Assembly: GCA_002179805.1 (NCBI GenBank)
Contig: NAVB01003048.1
Coordinates: 1 to 11,334 of the forward strand
From: Acanthamoeba lenticulata
Taxonomy: Eukaryota; Discosea; Longamoebia; Acanthamoebidae
Direction of reading: 5' to 3'
DNA: 11,334 bases
The notes under the pieces are model-generated. The model was not told the origin of the DNA. It worked only from the letters and a program-made list of their open reading frames with translations, and made no database searches. Positions 1 to 7,937 of the stretch are shown here, piece by piece. The stretch's first letter is position 1. Every line of letters begins with the position of its first letter. The position numbers and the translations under genes were made by a program.

Positions 1-2001
1 CGACGCAGCACCTCCCCAGCCAGTACGCGCCCGCCCAATAACAATAATAATAATAAATATAAAACAATATAAATCGACTAACGAGCTTCTACACACAGAT
101 CCAAGCAGCGGTCGAAGCGGCCAAAGCTCGCTGCGGATCAGCGCACTCTCGCCCAAGGACTCGTCATCCTCGCCACTCGAACGAGCCGTCCTACTGGACG
201 AGTCGGGCATCACGACTGACGACGATTATGAAGTCGTTGATGACGACGATGACTATCTGGCCGCGACCAGCAGCGGCAGCAACGTCAGCAGCGCCAACGC
301 GAGTCCCCTCATCGAGCCCGACCGCCAGCTCACGGGGCAAGCCGCCGCAGCCAAGGCTCCAGAGGCCTCCGTGGTGGTCAAGAGCCCGCGCGGGCCGGTG
401 CTCGTGCCCAGGCTGCCCCTCACACGGCTGCCCGCCGAGCGCGAGGGCGCCGACGCGTCGGCCGACGGCGCAGCGCCCGGCCCGGAGCCCGTCGCCTCGC
501 TGGATCAGATTCTGGAACAGCAACAGGAGGAGGCCGGCCAGCAAAAGCAGCAGCAGCAGCCCAGGACCGCCCCGGCGTTCCTGCGCAAGCGGTACGTCCG
601 CGCGCCAAAGAGGGCCCATGCCTGAAATCTAAAGAATTCCAAACACGCGCGCACACGCAGGAGCTTGAGCACAGTGGCCGAAGAGGCTGCGCTGTTGCGG
701 CAGCAACAGCAACAGGCCAGCCAGCAGCCTCCCGCCGCTGGTGCTTCGGAAGAGAGGGAAGCGTCACCAATGCCCGGAGGGCCGGGCTGGGCTGGGCGGC
801 AGCGCTCGAGCTCATCGGCCGAGGCGGTGTCGTCGCCCCGGCGGCAGGTCTCCAACTCGCAGCACATTCTCGACGTTCTCACCATCGCCCAGCAGGTCGG
901 CTCCAAGGCCATCGCCAGTACGTGAGACCCTCTTCCTCCCCGGGCGCCTGGCCTTTGTCCAACAATACACGAACTGACGCGCCCTCTCGGCGACAGAGGA
1001 CAACACCAAGGCCGTGGACATGGTGCGCCAGCTGCGGATCAGCGAGATCCACCAGCTGCGCGACTCGATGAAGCGGGTCCGCGCGCGCCCGGCACCTGCG
1101 AAGAAGGCCGGCGGCCCGCAGCCGACGACCCACCGCGAGCTGCGGCGCATGGCCACCGACGGCGGCCTCCTCGTGCGCCGGCTCAAGCTGGCCGCCGCCT
1201 TAAAGGCCAGCCCGAACTCGTCGCCCTCGAGCCCGAGCCTGCCGGCGGGGATGGCCCGCATGGCCTCGGCCGCCGCCGTGCCGTCGCTCGGACGCAGCGA
1301 CCCGACCGACGTCGGAAGGCCACGCGAGGGCGGCGACGACTATAATAACGATGACAACAGCAACAGGTCCCCGGTCGCCGGCCCTTCGGGGTCTGCCCTG
1401 AAGCGGTCGCGTAGCCCGAGCCCGACGGCCATCGCGATGGCCGCGGCCGCGGCCGAGGAGAAGGCCGTGCTGCTGGCCAACGCCGGCGTGAAGGGCACCG
1501 TCGAAGAGGGCGAGGGCGAAGACGAGGACGATTATGAGGACGTCCTCGATGGCGAGGAGGAAGAGGAGGAGGAGGACGAAGACGATGACGAGGAGGTCGA
1601 GGCTGTCACGAAGGACGGCGGCGTCGATAGCAACAACCTCGATTACGTGCAAAACTTCCTGCTGCGGCGGCGCAAGGCCGCCGACCTCTCGCTCTCCAAG
1701 CGGCTCAACGGGTTTGGCCTCTCGCTCTTTAGTTAATTTAATATTTTATTTTATTTTATTTTAAATTTACTTCCAAGTTATTTACATGATTGGTGCGGCG
1801 CACAGATCGGCAGGGGGCACACCGGCACCTGTGGCGCCGTTGGCAAAGAACGGGCGACAGCCGTCGCTCGTTGTGCTGCAAGAGCTCGCCAAGGACGAGA
1901 AGGCGAGCGGGGCCACGAGCGAGAGCTCGACCGACGAGGAGGAAGAAGACGAAGAAGACGAGGAAGAGGAAGAAGAAGAGGACGACAGCGAGTCGGACTG
2001 A
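1..2001 (+). CDS. Acidic, Q-rich low-complexity protein, 5'-partial, five exons
   Basis: I do not recognise this protein. My model joins 1-22 (runs off the left edge), 99-591, 661-917, 997-1731 and 1814-2001, giving about 564 residues in the window. All junctions keep frame, and the donors are GTACGC, GTACGT, GTACGT and GTTAAT. Visible features: an Asp-rich patch from the codons near 220-260, Gln runs at about 520-562 and 694-730, a basic/helical stretch after 997 (VRQLRISEIHQLRDSMKR), an Arg-Ser-Pro patch near 1401-1425, a long Glu/Asp block at about 1500-1605, and a second Glu/Asp block at the C-terminus (about 1936-1998). The central segment (exon 3 end and exon 4 start) is the least repetitive and the best place to look for a domain. 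The composition resembles nuclear or chromatin-associated proteins, but that is only inference. The last exon is uncertain: without the 1732-1813 splice the frame stops at 1734-1736. The true N-terminus is outside the window. Confidence 0.62.
40..75. repeat. AAT-rich simple repeat inside an intron
   Basis: A run of AAT units followed by A/T-rich sequence sits inside the first placed intron (23-98) of the acidic-protein gene. The intron starts GTACGC and ends CACACAG. The repeat contrasts sharply with the GC-rich exons on both sides and is typical intron filler; no separate function is visible. Confidence 0.7.
1742..1764. repeat. ATTTT pentanucleotide tract
   Basis: Several near-perfect ATTTT units lie just after the in-frame TAA at 1734-1736. 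In my model this tract is inside the intron 1732-1813. If that intron is not used, the tract would instead be 3' UTR and could contribute to mRNA end formation. Confidence 0.6.
1936..1986. repeat. Purine-only GA-rich tract coding for Glu/Asp
   Basis: This tract is made almost entirely of GAG, GAA and GAC codons and encodes the acidic C-terminal tail of the first gene. A similar stretch encodes the internal acidic block at about 1545-1590. Such strand-asymmetric polypurine DNA is prone to length variation; here it is explained by the coding sequence. Confidence 0.7.
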
Positions 2002-2461
2002 AGAAGCGGTTTTTATCTTCCTCCCCTTTTTGTAAGCATAAACCAAACAAAACAAATTTTCCCTATTTTAATTATTTATTTATTTTGTTTCTTCATGTGG
2101 TTTCTGGTAGGTGTGAGAGAAGGACAATACTGCACATGTTGGACTTGAGCTAGAATGTCATCCTAATCAAGTGATTCATCAATAACACCCCACAATGCCT
2201 AACCCAATCGTAGGATAGCCTAAACATATTAACAATGCAGCTTCATGTGAAGTCATCTTCTGTGTTGTTAGACTATGTGATCAAGAGGCGCCCTAGACCT
2301 TTTTTGGAAATTGATTTTCTCGTGATCTTCTCGGCATTTTCTGTAAATTCTCATTCGAGGTTCGCTTGTTGTGACGTCAGGAATCGGCTCGCCGAAATTC
2401 GTGGTATTGTAGCAAGCGTTTGTGTGGTTTTGCCATTTGCCCTTCTGCAAGATTGTGAGAG
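2002..2461. promoter_or_regulatory. Intergenic region: 3' flank of acidic gene and ISCU promoter/5' UTR
   Basis: There are 460 bp without a supported gene. The left part (about 2010-2100) is A/T-rich and probably holds the mRNA 3' end of the upstream gene. The middle and right parts are of mixed composition and must contain the ISCU promoter and 5' UTR. An out-of-frame ATG at 2235 opens a frame that runs past the ISCU start; it has no family resemblance. I see no tRNA, no clear TATA box and no repeat. Confidence 0.5.
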
Positions 2462-3028
2462 ATGCTCAGCTCTACGAGGACTCGTTCGACCCTAGCTGCA
2501 CGCTCTGCTGTGCTTACGCGATATGGAGGAATGGGACCGATGGGAGGAGCGGCTCAGCGCCTTTACCACGAGCGTGTGATTGATCACTACGAAAACCCGA
2601 GAAATGTGGGCTCGCTTGATAAGAATGCGACCAACGTTGGTACCGGCCTTGTTGGCGCCCCCGCCTGCGGTGACGTGATGGTATGCGCCTTAGGTCTCTT
2701 AATTGAAACAATTTTTGAGCTAATTGGCTTGCGCCCGCAGAAACTGCAAATTGAGGTTAAGGACGGCAAGATTGTGAACGCCGTGTTCAAGACGTTCGGC
2801 TGTGGCTCTGCGATTGCGAGCAGCTCACTTGCCACCGAGTGGGTCAAGGGCAGGAGCCTCGATGAGGCCAAGGTGATTAAGAATTCTGAGATCGCCAAGC
2901 ATCTTGCGTTGCCGCCGGTGAAGCTTCACTGCAGCATGCTTGCCGAGGATGCCATCAAGTCGGCCATTAGCGACTACGAGAAGAAGCAGAAGGCCAAGCT
3001 CGAGGCCCAGAACGCTGGCTCCTCTTAA
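2462..3028 (+). CDS. ISCU: Mitochondrial iron-sulfur cluster assembly scaffold ISCU
   Basis: Scaffold on which the cysteine desulfurase complex (NFS1-ISD11-ACP, with frataxin and ferredoxin) builds [2Fe-2S] clusters in the mitochondrial matrix before transfer by HSC20/mtHSP70. Exons are 2462-2680 and 2741-3028, with a 60-nt intron (GTATGC...CCCGCAG, phase 0), giving 168 residues. Residues 1-32 are rich in Arg and Ser with no acidic residue, as in a mitochondrial targeting peptide. The mature part is almost identical in pattern to ISCU/IscU: HYENPRNVGSLD, GAPACGDVM (Cys69, Asp71), FKTFGCGSAIASSS (Cys94), LPPVK (130-134) and KLHCSMLAEDAIK (His135, Cys136). All ligand residues are present. Met138 is the eukaryotic residue at the position where yeast Isu1 Met-to-Ile bypasses the need for frataxin. 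The start ATG is the only one that adds a proper presequence. The gene ends 163 bp from the convergent DUF3228 gene. The intron is in frame without stops, so its removal is inferred from homology. Confidence 0.97.
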   Translation: MLSSTRTRSTLAARSAVLTRYGGMGPMGGAAQRLYHERVIDHYENPRNVGSLDKNATNVGTGLVGAPACGDVMVCALGLLIETIFELIGLRPQKLQIEVKDGKIVNAVFKTFGCGSAIASSSLATEWVKGRSLDEAKVIKNSEIAKHLALPPVKLHCSMLAEDAIKSAISDYEKKQKAKLEAQNAGSS

Positions 3029-3191
3029 AAAGGACGTGCCAATCCCGATTTTATCCTCCCCTCTGGCCGAGGGGGCATGCCGTCAAGATTTCTCTTCCAT
3101 TCTGTTGTGAAATAGCCTCCTCTCCATCTTGCTCAGCGATTCAAAGAACAATAAGAATCTCTTTCTATCACGACATCATGCTGCCCCTTCT

Positions 3192-4124
3192 TCACTGCAC
3201 CGTGGCGTGACTGTCCCAGTACGCGACAGCCTTGAGGTAGGCCTCACGATCGAGCGGCGCGCCACTGCCACCTTCTTCTCGCCCCAGCGCGTTGCGCAGG
3301 GCCGTGATGGGCGTCATCGGCGTCTCGTAGCTGCTAGCGCGCCATGGTCAGCGCCTGTTAGTCGTCAACTGCGCAACGGAGAGAGCAAAGAGAGGAAGAA
3401 GATGGTGGAGCGCGCACTCCTCGTCCTGGGCCTTGATGGAGACAATGCCCCACTCGTAGTCCTGGTCGATCTCACGCTGTTCTGCGGGCAACGCCGCGTC
3501 CTCTGCCTCGATTTGTGCTCGCCTGTGTTGCGTGGTTCACACAGGCGACAAAGATTAAGATGTAAAACACTCTACTCGCCGAAGAAGAGTCTTGCAAGCG
3601 AAGGCGTACGAGTAGAGGATGATGTCGAGGTACTTGGCTGGGGGCACTTCCACATCCTTGGCCTCGAACCAGCGCGTCAGCACGGGCAGCTCCGACGCTC
3701 GCCGCGCCACGTAGCCGGACCTGCGCAAGGGAGGGGAACAAGTGAGGACCACAAAGACGGTGGCCTGGGGCGTTCGACGTACTTGAGCAGATGGCGATTG
3801 GCGTCGGTGATGGGGATGGCGCCCACTTTGGCGCCAGTGAAGTTGGGCACAAACAAGTGCTTGCAGAAGGGCGCATACCTGTACCAGCGCTCGTTATGAG
3901 TAAAACGAAGCATGTGTGGGTGCCGCTTGTGGCATGCATATGGTAGCGGAAGGGGTGGGTAAGGAGCAGTACCCCTCCACAAGGGTCGCCTTGCCTGAGT
4001 TGTAGAGCTGATTGATGTGGTCTTCAAACGATTGCTTGCTGAACCCTGTCAACTTGGTGCCCGAGAAGCTGGCATCGTCAAACTGCCTGAACGCAAACGG
4101 GTTCAATCGCACTGCCCGCCTCAT
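3192..4124 (-). CDS. DUF3228-family conserved protein, five exons
   Basis: Function unknown. Exons (in transcript order) are 4124-3973, 3878-3783, 3720-3610, 3522-3418 and 3330-3192, giving 200 residues. Every intron (94, 62, 87, 87 nt) is phase 2, and each junction restores a conserved family motif: GYAPFCKHLFVPNF (51-64), LLKSGYVARRASELPVLTRWF (81-101, split by intron 2), AKYLDIILYS (111-120), WGIVSIKAQDEDYE (144-157), and the C-terminal PITALRNALGREEGGSGAPL (162-181) followed by DREAYLKAVAYW. This pattern matches the DUF3228 family known from bacteria and plants, which is about the same length. No signal peptide or membrane segment is visible, so it is probably cytosolic. ATG 4124 is the only in-frame ATG before the stop at 4176-4178; a non-coding upstream exon is possible. 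The gene is tandem with the BPI-like gene, whose stop lies 81 bp upstream. Family assignment is from memory of conserved motifs. Confidence 0.87.
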
Positions 4125-4164
4125 CTGCTTGCGCAAGTCCACACGGGGTTGGTTGAAAAAGTGG

Positions 4165-4205
4165 CAAGTTTTGTATTATTTATTTTTTTATTTTAAAAAT
4201 GAAGT
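4165..4205 (-). terminator. Probable 3' UTR/polyadenylation region of the BPI-like gene
   Basis: Directly after the stop of the BPI-like gene, the minus strand reads a dense A/T stretch containing AAATAAATAA-like elements, of the sort that act as polyadenylation signals. The next gene on the same strand starts only 81 bp from the stop, so this short segment must serve both as 3' end and as promoter or 5' UTR for the DUF3228 gene. The assignment is inference from composition and position. Confidence 0.45.
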
Positions 4206-6250
4206 TCACTGTATGGAGATGGGGGAGAGACGGAACTGGCTGCTGGACGGGGAGATATGCTTGGCAGGCGTGGCCGAAACACTAAGGTTGGAGGTGATGT
4301 AGAGAATACCATCTCCTACCGTGACCGTGGGATTCATCAATTGCACTCCAGGAGGAACGGTCAGGGGAAGGTGGAAGTCATTGATGATGGGCTTAATCTC
4401 AGTATCGCAGATGATAGTGAACAAGTTATTGAAGATGGAAAGGACGAGATCGCTGTCCCCGACCATGGAAAGCTGTGCGACACACAGTGCATGAGCGCGC
4501 AGATATCGTACATGGTGCTTGAGGGTGGCACGTACCAGAATGCTGATCTGGCAGTCCAGCATATCGAGCTTGGGAATGATGGTGTTGTTGACCACCTCCG
4601 CCTGCGTTGCACAGTTTATGTTGAGGGGGAGATCAACAATTTAAGGCGGGAAAGGGAGGGTGCTGGCGTACGCCTCCAGAGCCATAAACGAAAAACTGGA
4701 CGCCAAGGACGGGCTGCGAATAGTTGATGGAGGGCATGAGCACTGACACTACCATCTCGACGGTGAATCCAAGTAACAACTCTGCTGGGGTGAAGGTCAC
4801 AACTGGGGGATGGTTGGCCAGGAACTGGACGCTCAGGGGGCAATTGGGCCAGGTAGCAAAGGCGGGCAAAATGTCTGTCCCCAAGCACAACAGGTAAAGA
4901 TGAGCAGAAGCAGCCTTTTCAATTCGACAGAGGCATCTCCATACCGGCCCAGTAGTCCGTGTTCAATTGGATGGGAATCTCAGGTGGTATGTCCTGTGTG
5001 TTGTTCTTTGGGTGAGGCGCCAAGACTGAGGCAGAGCAATACCAAAAGACACATACCGACTGCTGAACCATGACGGTGAGAACGCCGCTCTGGTAAAGAA
5101 GAGACAGTCCGGTATAGGTAACGCATCCGTGCACCATTATCTGCAGCATGTCCCCGTTGAAGTTGTCCGGCATGGGCGTTCGTATGCATCGAAGTGATGT
5201 TCCGCCAGGCAACGAGGTGAAGTTGGCTTTGGAGCTGAGGGTGAGGCTGCCGTCAGACTTCAAGACAGGCGTGTCGAGCAAGGATCCGTCAAACTGCATG
5301 ACCTCTAACAGCAGTTGCTGCGGAACGAGCTGCAGCCAACTACCAGCATCCTGCATTCACCAAGCACAAACTTAATGCAAGCCGAAGGCAGCGGCCATCG
5401 GGCACAATCTTACGTTGGCAAAGACTGTGGGGAGACCAGAGACGATGGCGTTGTGGATCGGCTTGGGCACGATGCTGCTCAGCGTTGTGTTGTAGAAGAT
5501 AGCGACCCAGCTGTTGGCGAAGGTGATGATGTAAGAACACAGCGACGTTGAACGAGAGCAGAAGAGGGAGAAGGTACTCGGGAATAATGCGCCAGAGGGG
5601 CTTCAGGCCTGTGACGCTGCAGTCAGTCACATCCGTGTTGACCGTGGCCGCTCCTTTGTCAGTCAGCGCCAGGGTCAAGACAGACTTGAAGCTGAGAACG
5701 CCGCCCAGCTGGAGAATCGCGGAGCCATTCTTGTAGGGCGCCTCTTGCTGAGCAAAACCGAATGCCATGTCGACCCAGAATCCTGCATTCTCACTGCACG
5801 CCAGCCGCCAGGCATGAGAATGAGGCCGAGGCCGGGCAAGCTGCCGAGCCGCAAGGCGGGTGGTGTACAGGACGAATGAAAAAGTCTTGTTGGACAGGAC
5901 GGAGGAGGACGACTTCGCGCTGGTCATGTTGAGGTTCCAGATGAGGTTGGAGTAGATGGTCCAGGTGATGTTGCCGACTGGAGAGTTGGACGAGGAGCCC
6001 GAGAACTCGGGCATGGGGAAGCGGAACAGGGCCGGAAACTGGGCCTGCCCCACCCCCAGCATGAAATTGATGCCTGCAGAGTGGATGAAGGAGACATCAA
6101 CACCTCAGCACCGTTTCGTCTAACGGGCCTGAACTTACCGTCGGCGGTCAGGGTCGTTTTGATGCCGGGCAGCTCTGTCTGGGCGGAAGCCACGACGGCA
6201 AGCAGCAGCAGGAAGAGAAAATCGGTTTTCAAGTGAGCCCGAATCTTCAT
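4206..6250 (-). CDS. Secreted BPI/LBP/CETP-family lipid-binding protein, nine exons
   Basis: Members bind lipids such as lipopolysaccharide or phospholipid in two hydrophobic pockets of a boomerang-shaped fold. Exons in transcript order: 6250-6139, 6073-5869, 5793-5578, 5510-5414, 5350-5057, 4993-4945, 4874-4672, 4601-4536 and 4472-4206, giving 502 residues (family usual about 450-500). Residues 1-24 form a signal peptide (basic start, LFLLLLAVVA core, likely cut near ASA-Q). The mature N-terminus (ELPGIKTTLT..GI) resembles the family start. Residues 164-187 (DCSVTGLKPLWRIIPDWVAI then FYNT) align with the BPI HINSVHVHIS..GWLIQLF segment. Residues 344-356 (HPPVVTFTPAELL) and the C-terminal PLTVPPGVQLMNPTVTVGDG (420s-460s) match the C-terminal domain. 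Nine N-glycosylation sequons (Asn72, 86, 99, 128, 185, 253, 375, 397, 476) support a secreted or lumenal protein. Odd: only one Cys (164) before residue 265, so the usual N-domain disulfide partner is missing. Introns 2, 5 and 8 are in frame and stop-free. Confidence 0.85.
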
Positions 6251-6375
6251 CTCGGCTTCCTATGTTTGGTTTCTTCTTCTGAATGTTCTTGTTGTTTGAA
6301 GCGACAGGCCGCCACAGAAAAGGGAACCAACGAGGAATTTGAAGAAGCTGCTGCATTCCACAGGCGATTGCATGG

Positions 6376-7836
6376 TCATGCGATGTGGAAGAAGACCTGG
6401 CCTCGAGCCTTTCGCTCCTGTGGCAGCAGCGCAGTGTAGATGAACGAGCAGGCGGGCACCGCGATCGCGAGCTCGCGACCCAGTCGGGCCACCGCACCCA
6501 CTTGCCACTCGAGCTCCGAGGGAAGTCCACGGAGGATGTCCCTGCACGAGGTCACATCAGCCACAACACGACATGTGAACCGAGCAAAGCTTAAAGACTG
6601 ACGATGGAGAAGAAGGAGAATCGGCACCGCTGCATTGAGGACGTTGAGTTGTACTCGGTTTGCACGCGGCCGAGGAAGAAGTGGTAGAGCTTTTCGGCCG
6701 CTTCGTCGGTGAGGCCGATCCCCTTGGCCTGCGCCAACCGAGCCACCTCGAACAGGACCTGACGGAACAGATCGCGCGTCGCTTCGGTCTCCAAAAACAC
6801 TTTTATATATGTTTTTTGTGTTTGTTTTGAGGTCAGCCTTCAGCGCCAGCAAAGTCCTCTGCGCTGGCTGGACACGCACCCCCAAGAGGCGCTCGGGTGA
6901 CGGCCCCAAGACCGCTGACGGCGCAGATGAGCATGAACTTGTGCCAGAGGCCCACGCGGATGTCCTCGTGCAGCTCCACCTTGACGTGCGCCCGCTCAAA
7001 CAGGTCCTTCAGCCGCAGGATGCGGTCGCTGATGCTGTGGAGTTGGTCTGCGCTCCCCAGGCTCTGAGAGTGAGTCCAGAGCCGCGAGCAGGCTGCGCAT
7101 GCACGACGGGGCTCAGAGGGAAGAGGGAAGGGCGACCGGATCCCGCCGCAGGCCAGGCCTCGCCAAATGCCACCGTCGGCTCGGCTGCCTGCACGCAGCA
7201 CGCGGTCGGCGAACATCATCATGTTTTAGCTCGCCGTTTGGGGGAAGGGACCTACGTCGTGCCGAATGTGGCCGGGCGTGACGATGTAGCTGATGATCTT
7301 GCAGAAGCCACCCACCACGTGTTGTTGGCCCAGCGCCCGGGCGAGGATGTCGGCGGCCTCCACCCCGTTTTGGAGTGGCAGCTGCAGCGGACGAGGTGAG
7401 GCGCACGTGTGATGAGTAGCGTGTGTGTAGCGGCGAGAGGGCAGGGCCGCGTACGACGATGGTTTCGGAGTGCAGGAGAGGCTGAAGGGTCTGGGCGACT
7501 TCCTCCAACTGCCACACCTTCACGGCGACGACGACAAGGTCCACAGGCCCGATCGAGCTCACGTCCTCTAAATTGTCGAGAGTTCGTTAGGCGGGGCGAG
7601 GAAGGACGGAGGAGAGCAAGTGGTGGAGACGAACGAGTGGCGTGGAAGCGCTCAGGCGGGAGGTGGAAGTCGCCTGCGAGGCTGTCCACCCGTAACCCGT
7701 CTCTGGTGAGCGCTGCCAGCGTGTCACCACGAGCCACGAAGTGCACTCGGCATTCTTCCGGCGGCAGCTGGGCCAAGCGCCCTCCAAAGTAGCCGCCCAC
7801 CCCTCCGGCACCTACCACCACGACCTTGAACACCAT
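6376..7836 (-). CDS. Ketopantoate reductase (ApbA/PanE) family protein, seven exons
   Basis: The family reduces 2-dehydropantoate to pantoate with NADPH in pantothenate and CoA synthesis; this member belongs to a divergent subgroup, so the substrate is not certain. Exons in transcript order: 7836-7635, 7567-7455, 7381-7256, 7188-7137, 7047-6880, 6799-6628 and 6541-6376, giving 332 residues. The N-terminal Rossmann domain has GAGGVG at 9-14, and PVDLVVVAVKVWQ (75-87) and LQNG (108-111; Asn110 matches E. coli Asn98) are typical. The C-terminal helical domain has LWHKFM with Lys201 (catalytic Lys176 equivalent), SSM (274-276) and SEL with Glu287 (Glu256 equivalent), then GAVARLGRELAIAVP. The position of E. 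coli Asn180 is Ile205. No targeting signal is visible, so it is probably cytosolic. Introns 4 (donor GTCGCC) and 5 (A-rich end, AAAAG) have weak signals and are the least certain. It is divergent from the RCC1-like gene and 125 bp upstream of the BPI-like gene. Confidence 0.87.
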
Positions 7837-7937
7837 TGAAAGTTCCTGCTGTAGATTTGAATAAACTGACTATTTTCCTTTTTTTGCTTTTTTAAATAAA
7901 AATAAAAGGAATAATAAAAAAACATAATGACTATTTG
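7837..7937. promoter_or_regulatory. Shared divergent promoter between reductase and RCC1-like genes
   Basis: Only 101 bp separate the two start codons, so both 5' UTRs and both promoters must fit here. The segment is strongly A/T-rich (T-run near 7877-7892, A-rich 7893-7923), in contrast to the GC-rich exons beside it. The 9-mer TGACTATTT occurs twice in the same orientation, at 7867-7875 and 7928-7936. No certain TATA box can be assigned to either direction. Confidence 0.6.

Noticed and set aside
2235..2495. An 86-codon frame starting at an ATG upstream of ISCU and overlapping its start
   Set aside because: It could be an upstream open reading frame, but it has no recognisable protein features and the mRNA start is unknown, so it was not annotated.
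3129..3899. A 256-codon open frame on the plus strand
   Set aside because: It overlaps the well-supported DUF3228 exons on the other strand and shows low-complexity, shadow-like sequence with no motif.
4142..4142. A GTG start for the DUF3228 protein, six codons upstream of the ATG
   Set aside because: Nuclear genes rarely start at GTG, and ATG 4124 gives a fitting N-terminus for the family.
6809..7399. A 196-codon open frame on the plus strand
   Set aside because: It is antisense to the reductase exons, which are supported by Rossmann and active-site motifs. No independent evidence supports it.
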